From Delphinus delphis (taxonomy: Eukaryota > Chordata > Mammalia > Artiodactyla > Delphinidae), in NCBI RefSeq assembly GCF_949987515.2, contig NC_082683.1:124272582-124336581 (forward strand): a stretch of DNA of 64,000 nucleotides, written 5' to 3'. Within the stretch, counting starts at the first letter, position 1, and the number at the start of each line of letters is the position of its first letter. The translations under genes and the position numbers were made by a program. The notes beneath the pieces were generated by a model. The model made no database searches, had not been told where the DNA came from, and was given only the letters and a program-made list of their open reading frames with translations. Below, piece by piece: positions 1 through 10,800 of this stretch.

Positions 1-200
1 CGGATATTCCCGTTCGGCGGCCCCATCCCTGCAGGCCAGGGAAAGGGCTTTAGGGCCGAGCTAGGCTGGGGCCTCTAGGGTAGATCGCCTGCGCCGGGGG
101 CCTGGGTGACCGCCCCTCCTCGCTGCCCACCGCGAGGCGGGGCTGGTGGCCGCGCCCAGGTGCTCTCGGCTGCGTTCCTGCCCAGTTTAGGCTGTGGGGT
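1..200. promoter_or_regulatory. SFT2D2: CpG-rich shore downstream of SFT2D2 exon 1
   Basis: The first 200 bases are strongly GC-rich with many CpG dinucleotides (for example around 10-20, 95-115 and 125-155). Composition falls to ordinary AT-rich intron after about 450. Because the first SFT2D2 exon found in the window starts in the middle of the protein, exon 1 and the promoter should lie just left of position 1, and this stretch fits the tail of the CpG island around them. No SFT2D2 N-terminal coding sequence is visible here. The promoter assignment is inference. Confidence 0.5.
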
Positions 201-1654
201 GTGACACTCGCACCCGACCTTGTGCGCACTCTTGCTGTAAACTACCCCCAGGAAAACCGTGAACTCCTGGACGGCTGGGACCACATCTTGTTTCTCTGTG
301 CACACACTTCACGTAGACTCCGTAGGCGCCCAGGACCTGAGGCCGCCTGCACACTTGTTTGTTTTTTTAGAAAGGTTTGGTCGAGCTGAAACTTGGGCAT
401 TAATGCCCTATCTTCTAGAGCCACACAGGATGTTTATTTCCTATTTCTAGTGCTTAGAGTTTTGTTATTTTTTTTCTCCGTGAATGATAAAATAAGATTT
501 CTCTTTATTTTTTGGCATATTCCGTGGGCCTCAGTTTCCTCATCTGTAAAATGAAGCTCTTGCACAAGATAATATGGCTTCTTTCAAGTTGGAGCCTAAG
601 TTTTTCCTCATCAGTGTCTCACGTGGCTATCTCAGCATGCTGTTTTCACTCGCTTTTGTGGTTGTTGATTTTATTCTGACTTTTGTGTGACCCTGATACC
701 TCCACGCCCACCATGAAATCTTGGAACCCTAAAAGTTGCTCTCTGAATCTTCACCTTGAAGAAGCAACACTACAGACATTGAGTGTTTTAGAAATTGGAG
801 TTTAACTTTTTTTTGACATTTCCAAACAGCCTGTGGCTTCTTTTAAATCTGTTGCCTTTATGAATTGGTCAAGGCTCGCTAATAATTTCATGAGTTCCTC
901 GTTTTTTGATATCTGGCTTCTTGTATGAACTCACAAGCCAAACCTCAGACTGGGCCTAAGAAAACTTATGTGGTTGACAGTCATGCTTATCTAAAGCTTT
1001 ATGTTGCATGGACTGTCAATAAGGTTTTAGAGCAGCTGGGGTTCAAGAGGGCGTTGCTTTCTCTTCCTGTGGACTCTTGTGGGGAGAGCGGGGATGATGC
1101 AGATATTTTGATTTAGAAAATCATCATGAAGTGGACAGACACTCAGGAGTGAACGATGTAGTGCAGATTGAAAACATAAAATGCTGAGTTAGTTTTTACC
1201 TAAAATAGTGAATGCCTGTGTTGGACACAATGAAGGGCTTTAAAGAGTTGTAAGCTCAGGCATGTAGAATCTATTTTAGAAAGACTAGGTGCTTCTGTCT
1301 GGTTCTAAAACACTGCTGTCACTTTCCTCTCTCTGAGTGTGAGATTCCTGTTTACATCATTGTGTGGCACTTCCTGAGTCCGCAACTAACCAGGAAGCAT
1401 TTTGCGTCCAGCTGAATTCACTCTCAGGGTTGTTTTTGGCTCAGTTTTTACTTATTAGGGCAGGACCTCCTTGAAAATGTTGGTACTGACTTGATTGTCT
1501 CACATTTCCCATGATTTTGAGGCTGGCAAGGCTGGAGGATGCTGGTGAAATTTCTGTTTTGTGGGGGATATTGGACTTGGTGGTCTTAAAGTCTCTTCAC
1601 ATTCAGTTATAAAAACAGTCAGACATCACCAGAAGTGAGTGCTTTAAAAAACTG
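201..1654 (+). other. SFT2D2 intron 1, unique sequence
   Basis: No gene, RNA gene or recognisable repeat is seen. A 63-codon open frame at 925-1116 starts with ATG but matches no family I recognise and has no splice or context support. Confidence 0.4.
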
Positions 1655-1880
1655 TTATCCTGTTAGCTAGTGGGAAGCAGCTGCATAGCACAGGGAGGTC
1701 AGCTGGGTGCTTTGCAACCACCTAGAGGGGTGGGATAGGGAGGGTGGGAGGGAGACACAAGAGGGAGGGGATATGGGGTTACACGTATGCATGTAGCTGA
1801 TTCACTTTGTTATACAGCAGAAACTAACACAACACTGTAAAGCAATTTTATTCCAATAAAGATGTGAAAAAATTGTTATT
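1655..1880 (+). mobile_element. L1 3' end fragment
   Basis: The sequence shows the typical artiodactyl/cetacean L1 3' UTR text: a TAGCTAGTGGGAAGCAGC segment, a G-rich run (GGGAGGGTGGGAGGGAGA), then GATTCACTTTGTTATACAGC and AACACAACACTGTAAAGCAA before the end. Similar 13-base flanks (AAACTGTTATCCT on the left, AAATTGTTATTCT on the right) look like a diverged target-site duplication. It is 5'-truncated and noncoding. Confidence 0.75.
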
Positions 1881-2795
1881 CTTTTAATGCAAAAATAAAA
1901 ATATGACTAGTTCTGTTTCTCCTACATATGAAACTGGGGAATTATAAAACTTGCCTGGTGATGTCTAATCACAGATGGCCTCTTGATGAGTTTTGTGATT
2001 GATACCTGGTCTTCATAAACCCACCTTCAATCTTCAATTCAGTTTCTATGGGCTTCTTTCTGAAACTACGGGCTTTATGTTTTCTCTACAGGATTGCAGG
2101 GACACGGAGGGTCTGAATTGTACCTGGTTTGAAAGCACAGGAATGAGGCAGTGTTCCTTTCTCACCTTCTTCCTGTTACCAACCCTGTTTCCCGGAACAG
2201 TTCTCAGCTTTTCTTCTTTTGGCAAGAGCCCCTCTTCTCTCCACATCCCAGAGTCAAAGGGACCCTTGTGCATAACTGCCCGTCAGACAGCCTGTGAGCT
2301 CTTTGCCTACAGATTCTATCCAGGTGCTATTCCAGCTACTCTAATTTCCCAAAAGTGCGCTAGCACAGTTTCCAGAAACCATGAATTTAAGGAGTTATTT
2401 TACATCAATGGAGTTGATTTTCACAAATTGGCACAAAGAAGTGTTTAGCTTTCACTGGATCCGGCTGGAAGTGGGGCAACAGTTTCCTCTGGCCTGTGAC
2501 TAAGCATGCTTAGTGAAAGAACGTGCAACCATGTAGATGAAAAGTTATCGCCCCCTCCCTCATTTTGGCAAATAGGGTGACATTTGGATGGGAGTCAGCT
2601 TGAGAGACATGTAGAACCAGCGTGTTACTTTCCTTTTTAAAGCAGAAACCAGAACTGCTTCCTATCACGAGTGATTTTAATTTTTACAAGAGCTGGCATC
2701 TCACTGTCCTGTCGAGACTATTTTGTGCTCTAAATACCAAGGCCATGTCAAATTGATACTTAACCTTGTGGCTTATCCTGTAAAAAAATGGGTGA
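1881..2795 (+). other. SFT2D2 intron 1, unique sequence
   Basis: No gene or repeat is recognised. An open frame runs 1999-2448 but opens with TTG rather than ATG, and it shows no family motif and no splice signals. Confidence 0.4.
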
Positions 2796-3010
2796 GGGCT
2801 TCCCTGGTGGTGTGGTGGTTGAGGGTCCGCCTGCCGATGCAGGGGACACAGGTTCGTGCCCCGGTCCGGGAGGATCCCACATGCCGCGGAGCGGCTGGGC
2901 CCGTGAGCCATGGCCGCTGAGCCTGCGCGTCCGGAGCCTGTGCTCCGCAGCGGGAGAGGCCACGACAGTGAGAGGCCCGCGTACCGCAAAAAACAAACAA
3001 TCAAACAAAC
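2796..3010 (+). mobile_element. CHR-2 type SINE
   Basis: This is a full-length cetacean tRNA-derived SINE. It begins GGGCTTCCCTGGTGG, has a box-B-like GGTTCGTGCC, the GC-rich body GCGGAGCGGCTGGGCCCGTG, and an A-rich tail with CAAACAAACAA. It has few differences from the other copies in the window. Confidence 0.92.
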
Positions 3011-4424
3011 GGGTAAATCTTTTAAAATGTCTCTGTTGATGCCAAGTAATGCTCAGGCAAGCATTGGATTGAATCCAGTCCAATCCCACTACCACAATTT
3101 TCTTCTTCCACGTAGCTCTGTTCAGTTTTCCACCTTGGCAAGGTAAGTTCTTCGGTGCTTGCATGAGTAGGAAGAGTGGTGGCTTTCGATTTTCTCCTGT
3201 CCTTGTGGGAGGTTGAACAGGTGAGTCAGAAGGGGTCTAACCCGAGTGTCTGGGGTGCCAGTGAAGACTGGTAACAGAGCATCACAGGGCTCATTTTGGG
3301 GGAGAGGTTCCTAACGTGGGACCAGGTGGCCCCTCTGTCAGCTCCTAACACCCTACTCCCCCGGAGTGTCAACATCCTGAGCGTGCCATTCTGTGTAGGG
3401 TCATATGTTGCCATATGTTTCTGCAAGTGCTGTGTGTGTGTGATGAGCCCCACTTTCAATATGTGTGAACATATGGGGCAGATCACCTGCCCTGAATACC
3501 TGTCTCATGAGTGGGGAGGAAGCCATGCTGTAGTGAAGCCTGCCACGCCTGAGGAAACCTCTGGTCTTCCAGCTTCTAGTTTGACAGGAAGTTTAGAGAC
3601 AGGGTTGAGAATAGGCCCCTGAGCTGGGAGCAGTCAAGGCTGAGGGAGTTGCCGGTTTAGTGACCCTGGGGACCTCTGCCACCACTGCCTTCCTCCATCA
3701 GCTGGGGGCACGTGTGGTCACCACATTGCCAGATGGGGACTGTGCTGGCCACTTGAGGTGAGCCCTGGGTGAATGAATATGCAGGGAGCCTGGCTGCCCT
3801 GCCTTGGCTGGGCAGGAGGAAAGGCCTTTGGTCTCCCTGGCAGCTGCCTGTGCAGCTTGGAGCAGCTGTGGCCACTGCATGAGGTTGACAGACTAGGAAG
3901 GTCTCTGGTGCAGACACTTGACTGTCATCTTTGACATGGGGAAGAAATCCTCAGGAGTTACTCACAGGCTCCCTTGCTTTAGTGGGGCTTTTCTGGAAAT
4001 CTCGGCCTCCTCTGAACTTTGCTCTTGGGAAGGATTAAGCGTGGTGACAGAGGGGTGAGTAGGGCAGTCATTACTTAACTAGGATCCGTCTCACATGTGG
4101 GTGACTTGACTGATGCCGGCACCTTGAAGAACAACTTCTGCACCAAGAGTGAATAGACTCGGCTTAGAGTCCTGATTAGGATGAGAGCCTGAGCCCTCCC
4201 GGGTCCCAGAAAGGCCAGCAGGAGCAGTGAGTCCTGAAGCTTGGCTGGTTGACTTAGGAGACGGTGCCCCTTGGATCCAACTGCGCGAGTGCCACCCCTG
4301 TCTTTTCCCCTTTCCCTGGGCCCTGCCTGGGGGAGCTCACAGCTTTCCAGTTGTGGTCCTTATCCTGCCTAGGCTGCCGTAAAGGCTGAGGCTGCTCTAG
4401 GGTCTGCTGTCTTGCAGACGTGGG
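3011..4424 (+). other. SFT2D2 intron 1, unique sequence
   Basis: This is moderately GC-rich intron with no gene or clear repeat that I can identify. Confidence 0.4.
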
Positions 4425-4655
4425 GTGCCGTGTCCGTGGGGACATGGGTTCGAGCCCTGCTCCAGGAAGATCCCACATGCTGCAGAGCAACTAAGCCCAT
4501 GCGCCACAACTACTGAGCCTGCGCTCTAGAGCCCGCAGGCCACAACTACTGAGCCTGTATGCCACAACTACTGAAGCCCGTGTGCTGTAGGCCCTGTGTG
4601 CTGCAACTGCTGAGCCCACATGCTGCAACTACTGAAGTCCACGTGCCTAGAGCGT
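4425..4655 (+). mobile_element. Older CHR-type SINE, 5'-truncated
   Basis: The text GGGTTCGAGCCCTGCTCCAG, GATCCCACATGCTGCAGAGC and repeated GCCACAACTACTGAGCC units identify the longer, older CHR SINE with an internal short tandem repeat. The usual first 30-40 bases are degenerate. It abuts an L1 3' fragment. Confidence 0.75.
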
Positions 4656-4978
4656 GAATGGCCATCATCAAAAAGTCTACAAACAGTAAACATTGGAGAG
4701 GGTATGGAGAAAAGGGAACCTTCCTACACTGTTGATGGGAGTGTAAATTGGTGCAGCCACTATGGAGAACAGTATGGAGGTTCCTTTAAGAGTAAAAATA
4801 CAGTTATCATATGATCCAGCAATCCCACTCCTGGGCATGTATCCAGAAAAGATGAAAACTGTAGTTTGAAAAGGTACATGTACCCCAATGTTCATAGCAG
4901 CACTATTTACAATAGCCAAAATATGGAAGTAACCTAAGTGTCCATTGACAGAGGAATGGATAAAGAAGATGTGGTGTA

Positions 4979-5034
<56 letters not shown>

Positions 5035-5530
5035 TATTCCATTTTATATGGAATATATATATTAATATACATATTAATTATATATAATGGAATATTAGCC
5101 ATAAAAGTGAATGAAATAATGCCATTTGCAGCAATATGGATGGATGTGGAGATTATCATATGAAGTAATCAAAGACAAATATATGATATCACTTATATGT
5201 GGAATCTGAAAAAGTGATACAAATGAACTTATTTACAAAACAGAAACAGACTCAGACATAGAAAACAAATTTATGGTTACCAAAGGGGAAAGGGGGAGAA
5301 GGAAGGGATAAAATTAGGAGTTTGGGATTAACAGATACACACTACTATATATAAAATAGATAAACAACAAGGACTTACTGTATAGGATAGGGAACTATAG
5401 TGAATATCTTATAACAACCTATAATGGAAAAGAATCTGAAAAAGAATACGTACATGTATAACTGAATCACTTTGCTGTACAACTGAAACTAACACAACAT
5501 TGTAAATCAACTACAGTTTTTAAAAAACAA
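4656..5530 (+). mobile_element. L1 3' part (ORF2 tail and 3' UTR)
   Basis: The DNA encodes the degenerate C-terminal end of L1 ORF2 (the AACATTGGAGAGGGTATGGAG, CATATGATCCAGCAATCCCA and GGAATGGATAAAGAAGATGT landmarks). It then gives the 3' UTR ending ACACAACATTGTAAATCAAC. It is 5'-truncated, and a TG/TA/CA microsatellite interrupts it at 4977-5034. Confidence 0.85.
4977..5034. repeat. Self-complementary (TG)n(TA)n(CA)n microsatellite
   Basis: A TG run (4977-4990), a TA run (4991-5020) and a CA run (5021-5033) follow one another without interruption, forming one perfect inverted repeat that could extrude as a cruciform. Confidence 0.95.
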
Positions 5531-5992
5531 TCATGCTATACTCAAAGACTGAGTAATTGTATCTACCTAAAATTTGAGGAGACAAGCTCATTTACAATGT
5601 AAGACTAATTAAGTTAATTAAAGGGGAGTGGTGATTATAATAAAGTACATCTTATTCTAAGGACAGTAAACGATACACTTCTAAATAGCTGTGAAACCAG
5701 CAGAAAATTGGACGTAACAGTCTTTGACATATGCGTAGCCAAAAATTTCTTAAATATGGGTCCTTTTTAGATTTCAGCGTTTCCAGGTTTCTGTATTTTC
5801 TTTCACATGTATGGTTTCTGTCAGCTCTTTATGTTGGCCTGGATCCTTTAATTCTGCTTCTGTATTTGAATATCTACTTCATATATAACAACAAATAGTA
5901 TACATAATTTAATAAATGACCAAGAGAAAATGGCCATATTTGTACTCACACACCTAATATCTTTCCACATCAGAGAGAGTGGAAATGTTATC
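5531..5992 (+). other. SFT2D2 intron 1, AT-rich sequence
   Basis: No gene or repeat is recognised in this AT-rich stretch. Confidence 0.35.
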
Positions 5993-6007
5993 AAAAGATA
6001 TTTTACT

Positions 6008-6211
6008 GGGCTTCCCTGGTGGCGCGGTGGTTGGGAGTCCGCCTGCCGATGCAGGGGACGTGGGTTCGTGCCCTGGTCGAGGAAGATCCCACATGCCGCG
6101 GAGTGGCGGGGCCCGTGAGCCATGGCCGCTGAGCCTGCGCGTCCGGAGCCTGTGCTCCGCAACGGGAGAGGCCACAGCAGTGAGAGGCCCGCGTACCGGA
6201 AAAAAAAAAAA
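6008..6211 (+). mobile_element. CHR-2 type SINE with perfect target-site duplication
   Basis: This full-length SINE (GGGCTTCCCTGGTGGCGCGG to GCGTACCGG plus a poly-A run) is flanked by an exact 15-base duplication, AAAAGATATTTTACT, at 5993-6007 and 6212-6226. The perfect duplication indicates a fairly recent L1-mediated insertion. Confidence 0.96.
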
Positions 6212-6226
6212 AAAAGATATTTTACT

Positions 6227-7097
6227 ATTATTAAAACAGTAATAAGTGACCATTCTTCTCATGGAATTTGAATCATCTAAATTGAAATATAACTGTCTTA
6301 TGCTACATAATATCCCATACTAATATGTTTGTCCTTACTTAATGTCAAAGATATTTGAAGATGATTTTACTTATAATAAACAGAACATGGTGGAGCATTT
6401 ATGCATAGGATAATATTCTGGAACAGTCTCTGAGGTCAACCTTGGCATAATTTGACTTGTGGTTTAACGGTATCTTATTCTAAGTACCGTGATTTCGTCA
6501 TAAACATGGTCAAATCATTTTGTGGTAAAAACAAGAGAAAGTACATATAGCATACATGACACAGTACAGCACTAGATAGATTTTTTTATAATAAACACTC
6601 TTTAGGAAAAATGGAATGCATGTGTTTTTCAAATATAATTTTTCTAAGATCTAAATCTATTACAAAGGCACATATCTTTAAAGCAATAAAACTTTAAAAA
6701 TTTTGTAATATAAAGAACAGTGCACTCAAAAGAAAGAACCCAGTGATCATTCCATTCACTATTTTTCCACAGTTTTCTTTAACTCCTCTTTCGAACTCAA
6801 TAGCATCTGTTGGATAATTTTATAATTCCCTACGGAGTAAGAAACCAGAAGTTATCTTTAAATTTCCATGGACGATTTTGCAGTTCATTATGGAGTAGGA
6901 AAGTAGATAATACCTATACATTGTCAAGATAAAGTTAAGGGACTTCCGTTTGTGCCACAGATTTTACCAAGAACCAAAAATGCTAAATTTCTCTATATGA
7001 TTTCCAGTGATGGAAACAAGGCAGAGACAGTAGGCACCCAAAGTGGTGAGTTAGCGCTTTCCGGATGCCTGTCGTCCTCATGGAAGAGACCCTGGAA
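6227..7097 (+). other. SFT2D2 intron 1, possible retrocopy 3' UTR
   Basis: This AT-rich stretch lies on the 3' side of the minus-strand retrocopy at 7098-7640. It may hold part of that copy's 3' UTR, but no poly-T end marking the tail is obvious. Nothing else is recognised. Confidence 0.3.
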
Positions 7098-7640
7098 CTA
7101 TTTGTTGGCCCGTTTGTGTCTGTACATCTGCATCATCCTCTGACGGAACACGTCAAGCGTGTCTTCTTTGTGCTCCTGCCTGTCGGCACCCAACCTCTCC
7201 CCTTCCGAGGCAGTTCCCACGCTGACGGGCTCCCTGATGCCCTTCGCACAGGAGCCCAGGCCGTGGCCCTCCTTCCAGCCCATCTTCTGTAGCATCTGGA
7301 CCCCCAGGTTCTTGTCGGTCAGGTTCTGCTGGGCGAAATCAAAGTCCTGGCGTTTCTTCTTCTTGGACACGGGACGACCCCGAGGCCTGTCATAGGCAAT
7401 TCGAACCGGTTCGTGAACTTTGGGCTCCTGGATGAGACACAGCATAGCTGTGGGACACAGCTCGGGTCCCACCAGCCCATCTCTTCAATCCACTTCACTG
7501 TTTGTGAAGTGCATTGTGCTTGAGACAGAGTTTCCACCTCTGGAGATGTCCAACCAGAGGATCGGTAGCCTCTAATCAGCTGCTGGAGAAGAGATTCATG
7601 GCCGGATTCAGTGATCATGAGGGCTCCTGTAGCTATGCAC
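7098..7640 (-). pseudogene. Retrocopy of a G-patch splicing protein (SUGP2-like), frameshifted
   Basis: On the minus strand, positions about 7472 to 7098 read as an intron-less C-terminal G-patch domain. It contains LTDKNLGVQMLQKMGWKEGH, then GLGS and GIREPVSVG, and ends VFRQRMMQMYRHKRANK and a stop. Upstream, to about 7640, the related text continues in another frame (SPEVETLSQAQCTSQTVKWI followed by EEMG). The two frames join if one base is out of register near 7475-7482, so the copy is broken. The order and C-terminal end fit SURP and G-patch protein 2 as I recall it; another G-patch paralogue is possible. Intron-less structure, antisense orientation inside an SFT2D2 intron and truncation all indicate a processed pseudogene. 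Confidence 0.7.
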
Positions 7641-7760
7641 AACTAGGATTCTGTGTTGCTGCCTTTCTCTGTACAAATTCTAAATTTAAGTATGTGTCCT
7701 TTGTTTTTGGTGATTAAATATGCATATACATGTATGTAATTAGTTTTTTAAATATTTCAG

Positions 7761-7847
7761 GTTGTGGAGGCAGCTTCATTAAGCTCGAGCACCAGAATAA
7801 AAGGCTTCATTGCCTGTTTTGCTGCAGGAATTCTCTGCTCACTGCTG
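7761..7847 (+). CDS. SFT2D2: SFT2D2 exon 2
   Basis: This exon of 87 bases (29 codons, phase 0 at both ends) follows the acceptor AATATTTCAG and ends before the donor GTAAGA. It encodes VVEAASLSSSTRIKGFIACF and the rest of the first membrane segment. Its length is a multiple of three. Confidence 0.95.
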
Positions 7848-10800
7848 GTAAGACCGCCCACCCCTCCGCCATCTTTTTCCCCCTGCGTTCCTTCCCGCTA
7901 TCTTTCCACTTTCATCTACCTCCTTTTCTCTTCTGCTCTTCACTGAAATGCATGGATAAGAGGAGGGGGAGGAAAGGGAAGTGGTGAGGGAGGTAAGGGG
8001 GGCGCGGAGGGGAAAAGGTTCCTCTGTGCACTCCTGGTTCGGTGGCTGTGGTGGGGTGTTCCGCACGTGCGGATACTCTGTGCCTTATCTTTCAGGGAAC
8101 TCTTCTGCTCTGGGTGCCCAGGAAGGGACTATACCTCTTCGCAGTGTTTTACACCTTTGGCAACATCGCATCTCTTGGGAGGTAACAGTTTTTTAAAATC
8201 TAACCTTAGCCAATTATTAGATGGGAAAATGGACGTGCGTTGTGTTTGGAGGGAGGTGAAAGAGGATGCTTCCATAGTTTTAAGGATTTGGAGAGAAAAG
8301 AAGTAGTTAAAATACATCACTTTCCGGCTTCCCTGGTGGCGCAGTGGTTGAGAGTCCTCCTGCCGATGCAGGGGACGTGGGTTCGTGCCCCGGTCTGGGA
8401 AGATCTCACATGCCGCGGAGCGGCTGGGCCCGTGAGCCATGCGCGTCCGGAGCCTGTGCTCCGCAATGGGAGAGGCCACAACAGTGAGAGGCCCATGTAC
8501 TGCAAAAAAAACCAAACAAACAAAAAACCCTCCAAACTTCAACATATATATATTTTTTCTTTTTTAACTTCAACATATTTTTATATCTTAGTTCATCCTT
8601 GAAGTACCACTGGAGAAGGCAGGAACTGTACTACCATTGTGGTTTTACATGGCACGGAAGAGTTGAATGATTTCTTCAAAGTTTACCACACTGCCCTCTC
8701 CATTGCTCTAGTCTTCCTGCTGCTGCCCCTTGCTGATTGACTCACATGCTCACACCCTGTACTGGGCTCTGAGGATTCAAGGGTTTGGTTCCTGCTGTGA
8801 TGGAGCTCACTGGCTGGCCAGGCAGACAGACATATAAACTGAGCAATGCTCAGTTGCTCCCTGAGCAATGCTCAGGGAAGGGCAAGTGAGCTGATCTGAC
8901 GTGACCTGGGGAGACCGGAGGGCTTCCCGTAGAAGGTGATATCTGAGCTGCTTTTAGCTCTGGCCTCTATCACTGCTCACTACAGGAGTTCCTTGGTGGG
9001 CTTCTCTGCCTCTTTTATGGACCCTCGCCAGGCCATTTTCCACAGAACTGTGGAGCCATTCATTTATAGCCTTGCTTAGCCCCCTTAGTGGCTTCCCATT
9101 CCCTCTCAACGGGTGAAGTCCAAAACCCTCAGCATGCATATAGGACAGACTCTTCGAGTCGTTCTCCTCAGCCAGGCTGAACTTGGATTTCTCCAAACGT
9201 CCTTGTGCTTTGCTTGGGCTGTTTTCTGTGCCTGGGATGCTGCCCCGTCTGCGCCCCGCCTTTGATGGGTACTTGCTCATTTGTCAAGACCTGACTCAGA
9301 AGTCACCTCTTCCATGAGACTTCTCTTAATTCCCTTTTCCCCTCCAGAATCAATGACCTCCTTTATATGGGCTCTGTCTATCCCATATATATTTATGTGA
9401 CAACACAGATAGCATTTTATTACACTGACTTGTTACAAGTCTACCACTTGACAAGGGCTACACTTCTGTCTTACTTGTCCCTAATTGTCCCCAAACCTAG
9501 GTCTTTTTCTGCCTGGAAATGTTAACCAAATGATTAAGTGCAATGCACTGGCCATGCTTAAACTTAATTTATTAATTCTGTTTTCTTTCAAGTTGTTTTT
9601 TTTAAATTTAATTTTTATTTTATTTTAGAGTATAGTTCGTTTACAGTGTTATGTTAGTTTTAGGTGTACAGCTAAGTGATTCAGTTATACATATACATAT
9701 ACCTATTCTTTTTCAGACACTTTTCCCATATAGGTTATTACAGAATGTTGAGTAGAGTTCCCTGTGCTATACAGTAGGTCCTTGTTGATTATCTATTTTA
9801 CGTATAGTGGTATGTATATGTTAAGCCCGAACTCCTAATTTATCTCTCCCCACCACGTTTCCCCTTTGTTAACCATAAGTTTGTTTTCAAAGTCTGTGAG
9901 TCTGTTTCTGTTTTTTAGGTTCATTTGTATCATTTTTTTCTTCTGATTCCACATACGAGTGATATCATATGATATTTGTCTTTCTTTGTCTGGCTTACTT
10001 CACTTAGTATGATAATCTCTAAATTTATTAATTCTTATGATAGTATAATGCTGGCCCTTGGAGATGTCTAATCTTGCCTCCAAAGCTCTCTCAAATACTG
10101 ACTTTTGGGGGGTTTTGCTTTGGGCAGACAGCATAGGTTATAATGTATAGTCTAGACTGAGCATAAATATATGGGTGTGTTGGTTAGTCCAAAAGAACTA
10201 TTTAGCAAATCCTAATGGGACCAACTTTTCGAAGCATTGCCCAGGGAGATAATAAAGGGAGCGAATTGTTATTACTGGGTGTGTCTAGGAGTTTGTGGCT
10301 CTGCCTGTAATCTTTTATATTTTTGTATATATGCTGCATGTAATTTTTAAGGCCACCCTTGGCTATCGCTTCTTGTTCAACGTAGGCTCAAGAGTGCACT
10401 CAGCGCAAACACTTGACCTGGGAGTGCAGCTTTGAGTTCAAATGGAAGCTTAATGACAGTTCAAAGAGAGGTAGACTTATTTAACAAATTTTTGTTTTTA
10501 GAACACTCAGTAGCTAATGTCATCTGCCGGTGGGCTTGTATTAAATGCTGGCTGTAAACCAGCTACGCCTGGGGTGATGCCACACGGGGCGTTTCTGTCA
10601 GGAGTCGGGAAGCATGACCTATACCGGGCCCTGGCACTTGCCGTGTTAGGCGTGAGTGTCTGCTTCGTTTGTGTTTACTCTTTCTCACTGGCCACCTGTC
10701 AAGTTCCATCCCTACAGAAGGCATGCTGGGGCTGTCTTTTGGAGCTTGGGAATCCAATAGATGTGGGTTGGAATGCCAGCTCTTTTATGGGCTTAGCTGT

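Noticed and set aside
925..1116. 63-codon ATG frame in intron 1
   Set aside because: No recognisable similarity, no upstream signals, and short enough to be chance.
1999..2448. 149-codon open frame in SFT2D2 intron 1
   Set aside because: It opens with TTG, has no ATG until about residue 26, shows no domain, and lacks splice or promoter context; best explained as chance.
2788..3039. Arg/Gly/Ala-rich frames recurring in all SINEs
   Set aside because: They are readings of the CHR-2 SINE body in every frame; identical frames recur at each copy.
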